This document shows positions 7,083 through 14,700 of a stretch of 15,000 bases of DNA, one piece after another. A program made the translations under genes and the position numbers. The notes below the pieces were generated by a model that was not told the origin of the DNA, did not search any database, and saw only the letters and a list, made by a program, of their open reading frames with translations. Every line of letters starts with the position of its first letter. Within the stretch, counting starts at the first letter, position 1. Origin of the DNA: Marinospirillum sp. GTDB lineage: Bacteria > Pseudomonadota > Gammaproteobacteria > Pseudomonadales > Halomonadaceae. The stretch is from NCBI RefSeq assembly GCF_014859565.1, contig NZ_JACUUA010000074.1, positions 1 through 15,000 of the forward strand, read 5' to 3'.

Positions 7083-7802
7083 TCAGATGGTCATCAGGGC
7101 TTTTTTCTGCAGCTCCATCAACTCCTGGCAACCCTTTTCTGCCAGATCCATCATGGCATTCATCTCTGCGCGGGTAAAAGCCTTACCTTCAGCGGTTCCC
7201 TGCACCTCAATAAACTGGCCGTCTTCAGTCATCACCACGTTCATATCGGTTTCACAGCCGGAATCTTCCGGATAATCCAGATCCAGCACCGCTTCACCCT
7301 TGTAGATGCCCACAGAAACCGAGGAAATGTACTGCACAAAGGGATCGGTTTTGATTTTTTTATCCAGCTGTAATGAACGCAGGGCATCCACCAGTGCCAC
7401 ACAGGCACCGGTAATGGATGCGGTGCGGGTGCCACCATCCGCCTGAATCACGTCACAATCCAGTGTAATCGTGAACTCACCGAGCTTTTTAAGATCCACC
7501 GCAGCACGTAAAGAGCGGCCGATCAGGCGCTGGATTTCCAGCGTGCGTCCACCTTGTTTGCCGCGCGTGGCTTCACGGGCATTGCGTGAATGCGTGGCGC
7601 GGGGCAACATGCCGTACTCAGCGGTGATCCAACCCTGTCCTTTACCTTGCAGCCAGCGAGGTACACCCTTTTCGACAGTGGCGGTACATATCACCTGAGT
7701 ATTGCCGAAACAAACCAGTACAGACCCTTCGGCGTGACTGGTAAAATGACGGATGATTTTTACTTCTCGTGCCTGATCCGCTGCTCTGCCGCTTGGACGC
7801 AT
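7083..7802 (-). CDS. rph: Ribonuclease PH
   Basis: RNase PH trims extra nucleotides from tRNA 3' ends by phosphorolysis, releasing nucleoside diphosphates, and assembles as a cytoplasmic hexamer. The 239-residue product is full length and has the family's hallmark stretches: '[10 protein letters not shown]' at the start, '[17 protein letters not shown]' (58-74), '[18 protein letters not shown]' (86-103) and '[17 protein letters not shown]' (117-133), which provides the phosphate-binding residues. '[19 protein letters not shown]' (173-191) carries aspartates, D180 and D186, at the positions of the catalytic pair. It converges with the crc-like gene on a shared terminator and diverges from yicC with only 63 bp between the two ATGs, as in Pseudomonas. 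Confidence 0.97.
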   Translation of the reverse strand: MRPSGRAADQAREVKIIRHFTSHAEGSVLVCFGNTQVICTATVEKGVPRWLQGKGQGWITAEYGMLPRATHSRNAREATRGKQGGRTLEIQRLIGRSLRAAVDLKKLGEFTITLDCDVIQADGGTRTASITGACVALVDALRSLQLDKKIKTDPFVQYISSVSVGIYKGEAVLDLDYPEDSGCETDMNVVMTEDGQFIEVQGTAEGKAFTRAEMNAMMDLAEKGCQELMELQKKALMTI

Positions 7803-7865
7803 GAATAAATTCCTGAAGCCTGTTGATAAATAGGCTGCCTAGTATACACGCTGAAAGGACAACCC

Positions 7866-8729
7866 ATGACCGCCAGCATGACCGCTTTTGCCCGCCGTGA
7901 AACTCACCAGCCCTGGGGTAGCCTCAGCTGGGAAATTCGCTCCGTTAACCAGCGTTATCTGGAGCCGTCTTTTCGGCTGCCGGACAGTCTGCGTGATCTG
8001 GAGCCGGTGCTGCGCAATGAGCTGCGCCAGAAGCTGGCACGCGGCAAACTCGATCTCACCCTCAGGTTTTATCCCACCAATGAAAACAGCCAGCTGCAAA
8101 TCAACACAGCTCTGCTGGATCAGGTGATCGAAGCAACAGAGCAGATCTATGCCAGAAAACCCACCGCCGCCGCACTCGACCCCCTGCAGCTTTTACAGTG
8201 GCCGGGAGTGATGCAAACCGCCCAGATTGATGAAGAACGGATCAAGGCCGAAGCGCTGGCGTTATTTGCTCTGGCTCTGGATGACCTGCAAGCCCACCGC
8301 AACAGAGAAGGTGAGGCACTGAATCAACTGATCGAAGAACGCTTGCAACAAATCACCGAACACCTGAGCAGTGCACAAAACCACCTGCCACAGGCACTGG
8401 CGTTATGGCGTAGCAACCTGCTGGAGCGTGCACAAAAACTGCAGGTTGATATGGATTCTGCCCGGTTGGAACAGGAAGTAGTGTTATTGGCGCAGAAGCA
8501 GGATGTAGCAGAAGAGCTGGATCGGCTGACGACCCACGTTAAAGAAGTGCGCCGAGCACTCAGCAGCAAAGGCCCGATTGGTCGACGCCTGGATTTTTTA
8601 ATGCAGGAAATGAACCGCGAAGCCAACACCCTCGGCTCCAAGGCCATGAGCATGGACATGACCCAAGTTTCAGTGGATCTGAAAGTCCTGATCGAACAGA
8701 TGCGTGAACAGATACAGAATATTGAATAA
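7866..8729 (+). CDS. yicC: YicC-family endoribonuclease-like protein
   Basis: The product has 287 residues, the same length as E. coli YicC. The YicC-like N-terminal domain (about 1-155) opens with 'MTASMTAFARRE', followed by 'SWEIRSVNQRYLEPSFRLP' and 'RGKLDLTLRF'. The C-terminal DUF1732 domain (about 200-287) contains 'GPIGRRLDFLMQEMNREANTL', 'SKAMSMDMTQVSVDLKVLIEQMREQIQNIE' (split here only for reading) and is nearly invariant in the family. E. coli YicC has been linked to endoribonucleolytic decay of small RNA RyhB; its general role is less clear. AAAGGA (7854-7859) lies 6 nt upstream of the ATG. In Pseudomonas and many relatives gmk follows; here the next gene is an unrelated ATPase. Confidence 0.94.
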   Translation: MTASMTAFARRETHQPWGSLSWEIRSVNQRYLEPSFRLPDSLRDLEPVLRNELRQKLARGKLDLTLRFYPTNENSQLQINTALLDQVIEATEQIYARKPTAAALDPLQLLQWPGVMQTAQIDEERIKAEALALFALALDDLQAHRNREGEALNQLIEERLQQITEHLSSAQNHLPQALALWRSNLLERAQKLQVDMDSARLEQEVVLLAQKQDVAEELDRLTTHVKEVRRALSSKGPIGRRLDFLMQEMNREANTLGSKAMSMDMTQVSVDLKVLIEQMREQIQNIE

Positions 8730-8779
8730 CTCTGGGTCTTATGTGTCATCACGCAGTACGCCACACAGGTTCCAGAGTT
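8728..8779 (+). terminator. Possible long-loop terminator after yicC
   Basis: AACTCTGG (8728-8735) pairs with CCAGAGTT (8772-8779) across a 36-nt loop, followed by TTGAACG. A small inner GTGT/ACAC pairing is possible. The loop is long and the T-tract short, so this is a weak call. Confidence 0.35.
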
Positions 8780-9081
8780 TTGAACGTTATTGTTGTTGGT
8801 GATGGGTGTTTCTTTCTGAGGGTGCCAACTCATCTTTATATTCTCCAGCTTTTTCGACATGAGTTGAGTATAGGTTGATTACATCGACATGTTTAGGTTT
8901 CATATTCGAATTATCGTGTTTTTTATGCGTTTAGCGCAATGCGTTCGGCCTCTGCACGTGGGTTTGCCATCACGGCTCCACAGACGACAAAAGTAGCCCT
9001 GCAAACGCTTCTGGCAGGCTTTATGCTAACCTAGATCATCCTTCCTTCGAATTCAGTCAACCCAATACAAGCGAACGCGCC
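8730..9081. other. 352-bp spacer between yicC and the ATPase-nuclease gene
   Basis: No gene, RNA gene or clear mobile-element end was recognised here. It holds the long-loop inverted repeat at its left end, AT-rich sequence around 8790-8935, and a weak promoter-like element at 8999-9027. It marks the point where the conserved rph-yicC neighbourhood stops. Confidence 0.5.
8999..9027 (+). promoter_or_regulatory. Weak promoter candidate for the ATPase-nuclease gene
   Basis: TATGCT (9022-9027, 4/6) is preceded at 17 bp by CTGCAA (8999-9004, 3/6), 54 bp before the ATG at 9082. It is the best pair seen close to the gene but is below what would be convincing alone. Confidence 0.25.
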
Positions 9082-10686
9082 ATGAAGCGATTTTTTAACA
9101 ATGCCGGCCCTATCAAGCCGGAGCTGCATTACCACCTCGACCCCTTGCAACGCCTGGACTGGGAAGAAATTCATCAGCTGATCCATGAGCAACGCTATTT
9201 TGTGCTTCATGCCCCTCGGCAAACCGGTAAAACCTCCACTCTGTTGGCAATTATGAAGGAGCTGAACGCAGGCAGCGACTACGCTTGTGCCTATGCCAAT
9301 ATCGAAGGCGCACAGGCGGCACGCGGCGATGAAACCCAAGGCATACCGGCGGCTTGTGATGCGATAGTGGCCTCCATCCAGCGCTATTTGGATCATCAAG
9401 ATATGACCGGCTGGTATCACCAGCACAAAAAGGATGCCAGCCCCCAGAATTTGCTGACCAGTGTACTGGAGTACTGGGCTAAAGAGTCCAACAAACCCAC
9501 GGTGCTGCTGCTGGATGAAGTCGATGCCTTGGTGGGCGACACCCTGATCTCCCTGCTGCGCCAGATCCGCGCCGGTTATGCCCAGCGTCCGGAGTTTTTT
9601 CCTCAGGCGATTATTCTGTGTGGCGTGCGGGATGTGCGCGATTACCGGATGCATCAGCCCGGGCAGGAGGTGATTACCGGTGGCAGCGCCTTTAACATCA
9701 AGGCCAAGTCATTACGCATGGGCAACTTTACCGAACAGGAAACTCGCGCCCTCTGGTTGCAACACACCCAAGCCACTGGGCAGGCTTTTGAAGACAACAT
9801 TTTTCCTGAACTCTGGGAAGACAGCCGTGGCCAGCCCTGGCTGGTGAATGCTTTAGGTTATGAAGTCACCTGGGAGAACCGCGAGGCGCGGGATCGAACC
9901 CGTCCAATTTCGTTAGTGGATTACCAGCAGGCACGGGAGCGCTTGATCTATTCCCGTGCCACCCATCTGGATCAGCTCACCGATAAACTCAAAGAACCTC
10001 GGGTGCATAGGGTCATTAGCGCCCTGCTCAGTGGTGAGGAAGACGAGCAGATCAATCAGATTTCTGTCGATGATATCCAGTATGTCGAAGATCTGGGGCT
10101 GATTACTGCTCGCCCTTCGGTCAAAATCAGCAACCGTATTTATCAGGAAGTGATTCCCAGAGAACTCACCTGGCCTGCACAGGTGATGATCGCCAACCAA
10201 GAACAAACTTGGTATATCAACCCGGATCACAGCCTGAATATGCACAAGCTGCTGCAAGCCTTTCAGCAATTTTTCCGCGAACACGCCGATAGCTGGTGCG
10301 AAGGTCTGGATTACAAGGAAGCGGGGCCACAGCTTTTAATGCAAGCCTTTCTTCAGCGCATCATCAACGGCGGCGGAAGAATCAGTCGTGAATACGGCCT
10401 GGGCCGCAAGCGCACTGACCTGTTGATCGAATGGCCGCTTGACCCGGAGCAAGGCATGTACGGCCCCTTGCAACGGGTGGTGATTGAACTGAAAATCCAG
10501 CGCGGTGGCGTCGACACCCTGATTAAAAACAGCCTGCCGCAGGTGGTGGATTACCAGCAGCAGGTGGGTGCTGAAGAAGCCCATCTGGTCATCTTCAACC
10601 GCAAAAAAGGCATCAGCTGGAACAAAAAAATCTGGCATAAGCAAGCCACCCACCAAGGGCAGACAATCTTGGTTTGGGGTGCTTGA
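9082..10686 (+). CDS. AAA-type ATPase with C-terminal PD-(D/E)XK nuclease domain
   Basis: The 534-residue product is unnamed but its architecture is readable. Residues about 35-290 form a P-loop ATPase resembling the ORC/Cdc6-like or STAND-related AAA group. The Walker A is APRQTGKT (44-51) and the Walker B is TVLLLDEVDAL (140-150, D145/E146). 'IILCGVRDVRDYRM' (177-190) sits where a sensor or arginine region is expected. Residues about 300-362 look like a winged helix, with 'RVISALLSGE', 'DIQYVEDLGLI' and 'KISNRIYQEVIPREL'. Residues about 410-534 carry nuclease motifs: D446 in 'RKRTDLLIE', E469-L-K471 in 'RVVIELKIQ' and a RecB-like QxxxY (Q487/Y491). The N-terminal 'FFNNAGPIKPELHYHLDPLQRLD' region is shared by a widespread uncharacterised group. 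A role in phage defence or mobile-DNA control is inference from the adjacent restriction genes. There is no clear ribosome binding site at the ATG. Confidence 0.88.
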   Translation: MKRFFNNAGPIKPELHYHLDPLQRLDWEEIHQLIHEQRYFVLHAPRQTGKTSTLLAIMKELNAGSDYACAYANIEGAQAARGDETQGIPAACDAIVASIQRYLDHQDMTGWYHQHKKDASPQNLLTSVLEYWAKESNKPTVLLLDEVDALVGDTLISLLRQIRAGYAQRPEFFPQAIILCGVRDVRDYRMHQPGQEVITGGSAFNIKAKSLRMGNFTEQETRALWLQHTQATGQAFEDNIFPELWEDSRGQPWLVNALGYEVTWENREARDRTRPISLVDYQQARERLIYSRATHLDQLTDKLKEPRVHRVISALLSGEEDEQINQISVDDIQYVEDLGLITARPSVKISNRIYQEVIPRELTWPAQVMIANQEQTWYINPDHSLNMHKLLQAFQQFFREHADSWCEGLDYKEAGPQLLMQAFLQRIINGGGRISREYGLGRKRTDLLIEWPLDPEQGMYGPLQRVVIELKIQRGGVDTLIKNSLPQVVDYQQQVGAEEAHLVIFNRKKGISWNKKIWHKQATHQGQTILVWGA

Positions 10687-10700
10687 AGCAGAGTAGGGCA

Positions 10701-10928
10701 ATGGCCTTAAAGCATAAAAAAGACTGGCGGGAATCGCAGACTGAAGTGTTAACCACCACGGATGGTGACTCTCTTACTTACCTGCCGGATCTGCAGTCTT
10801 TCCAATGGGATGGACGTCATTATGATTTCAGCGAAGTGACGGCTTTTCAGAAAGATCTCAGTGTTCAGAGCAGCTATTATGTGATTCATAATCGCTACAT
10901 CTTCCTACGCATTCAGTCACCTCGTTAA
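10701..10928 (+). CDS. Small protein of unknown function downstream of the ATPase-nuclease
   Basis: The 75-residue product is not recognised. It has a basic start (MALKHKKDWRES), then a mostly polar region with aromatic residues: 'TYLPDLQSFQWDGRHYDF', 'SSYYVIHNRYIFLRIQ'. The pattern suggests a small beta-rich soluble protein; no signal peptide, membrane segment or metal-binding cysteines are seen. The ATG at 10701 is 14 bp after the ATPase stop, so cotranscription is likely. An in-frame TTG at 10674 would overlap the ATPase gene and is less likely. Only a weak AGGG precedes the ATG at short distance. It may be a partner or inhibitor of the ATPase-nuclease, or an unrelated or spurious frame. 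Confidence 0.5.
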   Translation: MALKHKKDWRESQTEVLTTTDGDSLTYLPDLQSFQWDGRHYDFSEVTAFQKDLSVQSSYYVIHNRYIFLRIQSPR

Positions 10929-11030
10929 AGCATGGTAGCTATCCGCACCCAGCACCAGTAAACCTGTATCCTGCTCGGTTACATTCTTGATGACCAGCAC
11001 AGAGCGGCTCAGAGCTGCTTTAAGATCCAG
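10917..11030 (-). pseudogene. Possible gene remnant without a start codon
   Basis: Between a TAG (11033-11031) and a TGA (10919-10917) the minus strand reads 37 protein-like codons, including 'SRSVLVIKNVTEQDTGLLV' and 'LGADSYHALTR'. There is no ATG and no ribosome binding site. Composition looks coding, but the segment is short and could be chance. It overlaps the end of the small plus-strand gene by 12 bp. The source gene was not recognised. Confidence 0.25.
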
Positions 11031-11083
11031 CTAGGCAGGTGGCGGAAAAACTTGAGATTTTGCAGGCCAGGGTATGAACCCTG

Positions 11084-11779
11084 CTACAGCCCCTCCACAT
11101 CCATTCCGTGTTCTGCTAACCACTGCTTGCGCTCTTCATAGTCCGGCATGGCTCGTTCAAGGCGCAGCCAGAATTCGGCGGAGTGATTGGGTTCGTGTAA
11201 ATGCACTAATTCGTGAACGACAACATACTCGGCAATGCGGGCTGGCAGCAGAATCGTTTTCCAGTGAAAGTAGAGCCTGTTGCCCTTACCACAGGAGCCC
11301 CAGCGGTAGCCAAGCTCTTGCACTTGTAACCCAGCAGGATTTACTTCCAGACGGTTGGCAAAGTCCTGTGCACGCTGCCATAACCAGGCTTTTCCTCGTT
11401 GACTGTACCAGCGAATAAAGTGCTGGCGCGCTTCTGGCTGGGCATCGCGAAGCAGGTGAAAACGCCCATTAATCAATTTCAGCGGCGCATCCTGTTTGCC
11501 TTCGACCAGATGCAGGCGGTGATGACGCCCCAGGTAAAGAAAGCCTTCGCCCTGCACAAACTGTTTATGGCGAATCGTCTTCTGCATCAAGGCTTTTTCA
11601 GCCAGTTTTTTATAGATCCAGGGCTGTTTGCTGCGTACAAAGGCTTCCAGCAGCTCTGAGCCAATGCCAGGTGGAACAGTCAGACAAAGAGAGCTATCTC
11701 GCTCCACTGTGAGTTGCAATGATTTACGGCGGGCACTTTCGCGCACGGGAATGATTAAATCATCAACCGTAAGGATCAT
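11084..11779 (-). CDS. YgjP-like (M48/DUF45) zinc metallopeptidase
   Basis: The 231-residue product has the YgjP/DUF45 layout. A beta-rich N-terminal half ('LIIPVRESARRKSLQLTVE', 'PWIYKKLAEK', 'FLYLGRHHRLHL') is followed by 'LGYRWGSCGKGNRLYFHWK' (156-174) and the zinc site 'VVVHELVHLHEPNHSAEFW' (186-204). H189, E190 and H193 form HExxH, with H199 as probable third ligand. These are typical and apparently intact, so the protein should bind zinc. Substrates are not known. Its ATG overlaps the hsdR stop in an ATGA (11776-11779), so it is translated with hsdR and is probably part of the restriction operon. Members of this family are often found next to hsdR in type I restriction loci, but their role there is unclear. 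Confidence 0.9.
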   Translation of the reverse strand: MILTVDDLIIPVRESARRKSLQLTVERDSSLCLTVPPGIGSELLEAFVRSKQPWIYKKLAEKALMQKTIRHKQFVQGEGFLYLGRHHRLHLVEGKQDAPLKLINGRFHLLRDAQPEARQHFIRWYSQRGKAWLWQRAQDFANRLEVNPAGLQVQELGYRWGSCGKGNRLYFHWKTILLPARIAEYVVVHELVHLHEPNHSAEFWLRLERAMPDYEERKQWLAEHGMDVEGL

Positions 11780-14700
11780 TCCTGCTCCAGCTTATAGCTA
11801 TTGGCTTTGGCCAGTTCCCGCAGTTTATCCACCAGCGGCAGTACATCATTAAAGTCCAGCAGGTCACTGTCCACGATGCGCTCAAACAAGGCCTGTTCCA
11901 GTGCTTCCTGCATGGGGCGGCGGTGAGGTTGCCAGAAGCTGGTCGTTTTGACTTCCTGGGTAATGTATTCCACCAGGCTTTCGGTGAGGGTGATCAAGTC
12001 GGCTTCGACAGCCATATCCGGCTGGGCATCGCCACATTTGGCCGCACGCAACATACGGTAGAAAGGCAGGTAGTGTTGAGGCACCTCGGGCAGGCCAGCT
12101 TCATGCTGATTGCTGCCACTTTTGACCTCGTCGATAATGGTTTGCAGGGCAGTAACCAGCTCATCCCACTGGCCTTCGAGACCTTCCAGAATTTCCTTTA
12201 AGCGTTCGCTGAGTTTGCCGTAGTAAACCGGGTCTTCATCCAGTTTTTGCTGCACATGGCTGCGAATGGCGTGCTCCATTTCTGAGGCCACGGCTTTCCT
12301 GGCTTTTTCCGGGTCTGCGTTATAACTGCCGGCTTGTTCGCGCACCTGATCCAGTTGCTGTCTAAAGTTGGCATCGGTGAGATTGACCGGGGCAATTTTA
12401 GGGTTGATACCCAGTGAAATCACATGGTCATCAATCAGCTTGCGCACCTTTGCACCCACATCCTTACCCAGTATTGGCGCATCTCGATAGCGCCGTCGAG
12501 CAGCGGCGTAGATCATCGCCAATTGCTTGGCATCCTGGGTAAAAGGCAAGGCTTCCGGGCGGGGCAATACCAGATCCAGGCTTTCCATAAAGGCTTTTAC
12601 TTTGACATTAAACTCCTGGCGAAGGCGCTCACTGTTCAGCGCCTGCACACAGCTTTCAATATCCTTCAGGTCTTCAATGCCCCGAGAGCGCAGTACATCC
12701 ACGGCACGCAGGTGGCGATCTCGCAAAGCCGGAATTTCATCTTTCAAGCTGCGCAGTGCACCCTCAACGTCCTCCTCGCTGTAAGCAGCCAGAGCAGACT
12801 TAAGATGGTTTGCGACGCCATAATAATCCACCACGATGCCCGCTTTCTTACCGAATCCGGTGCGGTTCACGCGGGCGATGGTCTGCAACAGCTCTGCTTC
12901 ACGGATGGAGCGATCCAGATACATCACGCCTTCAATCGGGGCATCAAAGCCGGTCAGCAGCATGGATTTAACAATCAAAAACGCCAGCGGGTCACTCTTG
13001 TCTTTTCCTCCGTCCTCTTTGGGCAGCAGGGGTTTTTTGAAACGCTCAATCTGTTTGTCCTGAGTGGCGCGGTCGGTATGCTCTGCCCAGTCACTGCCAT
13101 CGTTATTATCACCGGAGATAATGGTGGCAAATTCAATGCGAGTGATCAGTTCACGGTAGCGCCAGGCTTGCACCAGTGCCTGCATTTTGCTGGATTTGCG
13201 GCACAAGGCTTCATCATCCATGCCTTTGATCTCTGGGCTGAGGTAAGCGGCTTCACTCAGCAGATCATCCCGCGCTTTTTCAAAAGCTTCTTTATAACGC
13301 ACTGCGGCCAAACGGCTGTAAGCCACCACCTGTGCCTTGAAGCCATTCGGCAGTATGTAGGTTACATAATGGCGCAGCATATCCCGCGCCTTTTCTTCAA
13401 TGAGCCTGGGGGCTTCCAGCACATTACCCTTGGTGGCGTATTTCTTTTTGATTGCCTCAAGCTCTTCTTCGCTTTGTCCTGCAAAAAAGTCTTCAAAGAG
13501 TTCATCCAGACTGCTGCCATCCTTGACTGCGCCCTGTACCGTGCGCCCCTCATAAAGAACCGGCACGGTGGCACCATCGGCTTCTGCCTCGCGGATGGTG
13601 TACTTGTCGATAAATTCACCAAAGATTTCATGGGTGCGTTTTTTGTTGCCCATGATAATCGGTGTGCCAGTAAAGCCGATGCGGGCGCAGTTGGGTAGGC
13701 CAGCCAGCAGGTTAGCGTGCAGGCTAGCGCCTTGGGTACGGTGAGCTTCATCCACCATCACCAAAATATCTTCACTGGTGTTCAACTGCTCATAGTCACC
13801 CAGTTTGCTGGCTTCATCGCGGTATTTTTGAATCATGGCAAACACCAGCCCTGGGCCATCCTGTCGCAGGATGTTTTTCAGCGCCTTACTATTTTTGGCC
13901 ACTTGCACCGTTTCACCGCTCAGGGTTGCGGTAGCAGAAAGCTGTTTTTGCAGGTCGTTACGGTCGGTCACCACCACCACTTTAAAGCGTCGCAGAGCGG
14001 GATCGGTACGCAGGCGACGCAAAGCGAACACCATGGTCAGGCTTTTGCCGGAGCCCTGGGTGTGCCAGACAATCCCGCCACGGCGGTCGTGCTCGCCATC
14101 CTGCTTGCGGGTTTTGCCGTGTTTTAAACGATGAAGGGTTTTAACCACGCCACGATACTGCTGGTAGCGACACACCAGTTTGATGGTCTGGCCGCTGTCG
14201 GTCATAAACAGAGTGAAATGACGCACGATATCCAGCAGGTTGGCTTGATCCAGCATACCTGCCACAGTGCGCTGCTGGGGTGAGAGGCTTTTTACGCCCA
14301 GAGCTTCGGCCACTTGAGCTTCGGTACGCTGAGGATTGTTGATACTTGCCACGGTTTTCCATGGCAGATAGTGGCCGCTGCCCGCTCCCAGAGTGCCGAC
14401 CAGGCAAGCATCAAAGCAGGTGGCCAGCATCAACTGGTTAGTATTGAACAGTGCAGGCACACCTTCGTTATCGCTGACCTCACCCTGGGCAAAGCGCTGA
14501 TTGGAATAGCGGCGCAGTTGGTCAATGGCTTCGGTCACTGGTGCCGAGCTGGCTGTGGGGCTTTTGCATTCAATCACCACCAGCGGAATGCCGTTAACCA
14601 GCAACACCAGATCAGGGATGACATGCTGCTTAACGCTATCGTGCCCCGGTGGGCATTGCACCTTGAACTGGTTGATCACGGTAAACTGGTTATTAGTCGG

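Noticed and set aside
8324..8860. 178-codon minus-strand frame overlapping yicC, with a fair GGAG before an internal ATG
   Set aside because: Most of it is antisense to the conserved C-terminal half of yicC, and the product is cysteine/serine-rich low-information sequence typical of shadow frames.
8855..8891. Direct repeat CGACATG (8855-8861 and 8885-8891) in the spacer before the ATPase gene
   Set aside because: Seven bases repeated once is expected by chance and no third copy or flanking att-like sequence was found.
9031..9654. 207-codon minus-strand frame opposite the ATPase gene
   Set aside because: Antisense to the Walker A and B region of the ATPase; no own motif or ribosome binding site.
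10674..10700. Upstream TTG start for the small protein at 10701
   Set aside because: It would overlap the end of the ATPase gene, has no suitable ribosome binding site, and adds nine residues with no apparent conservation; the ATG is the simpler start.
11068..11083. Small hairpin CAGGGT/ACCCTG just after the metallopeptidase stop
   Set aside because: Only 6 bp of stem, and no T-tract follows on the minus strand, so it is too weak to call a terminator.
12424..13698. 424-codon plus-strand open frame opposite hsdR
   Set aside because: It lies fully antisense to well-supported helicase motifs of hsdR, and its translation shows no recognisable domain, so it is a coding-strand shadow.
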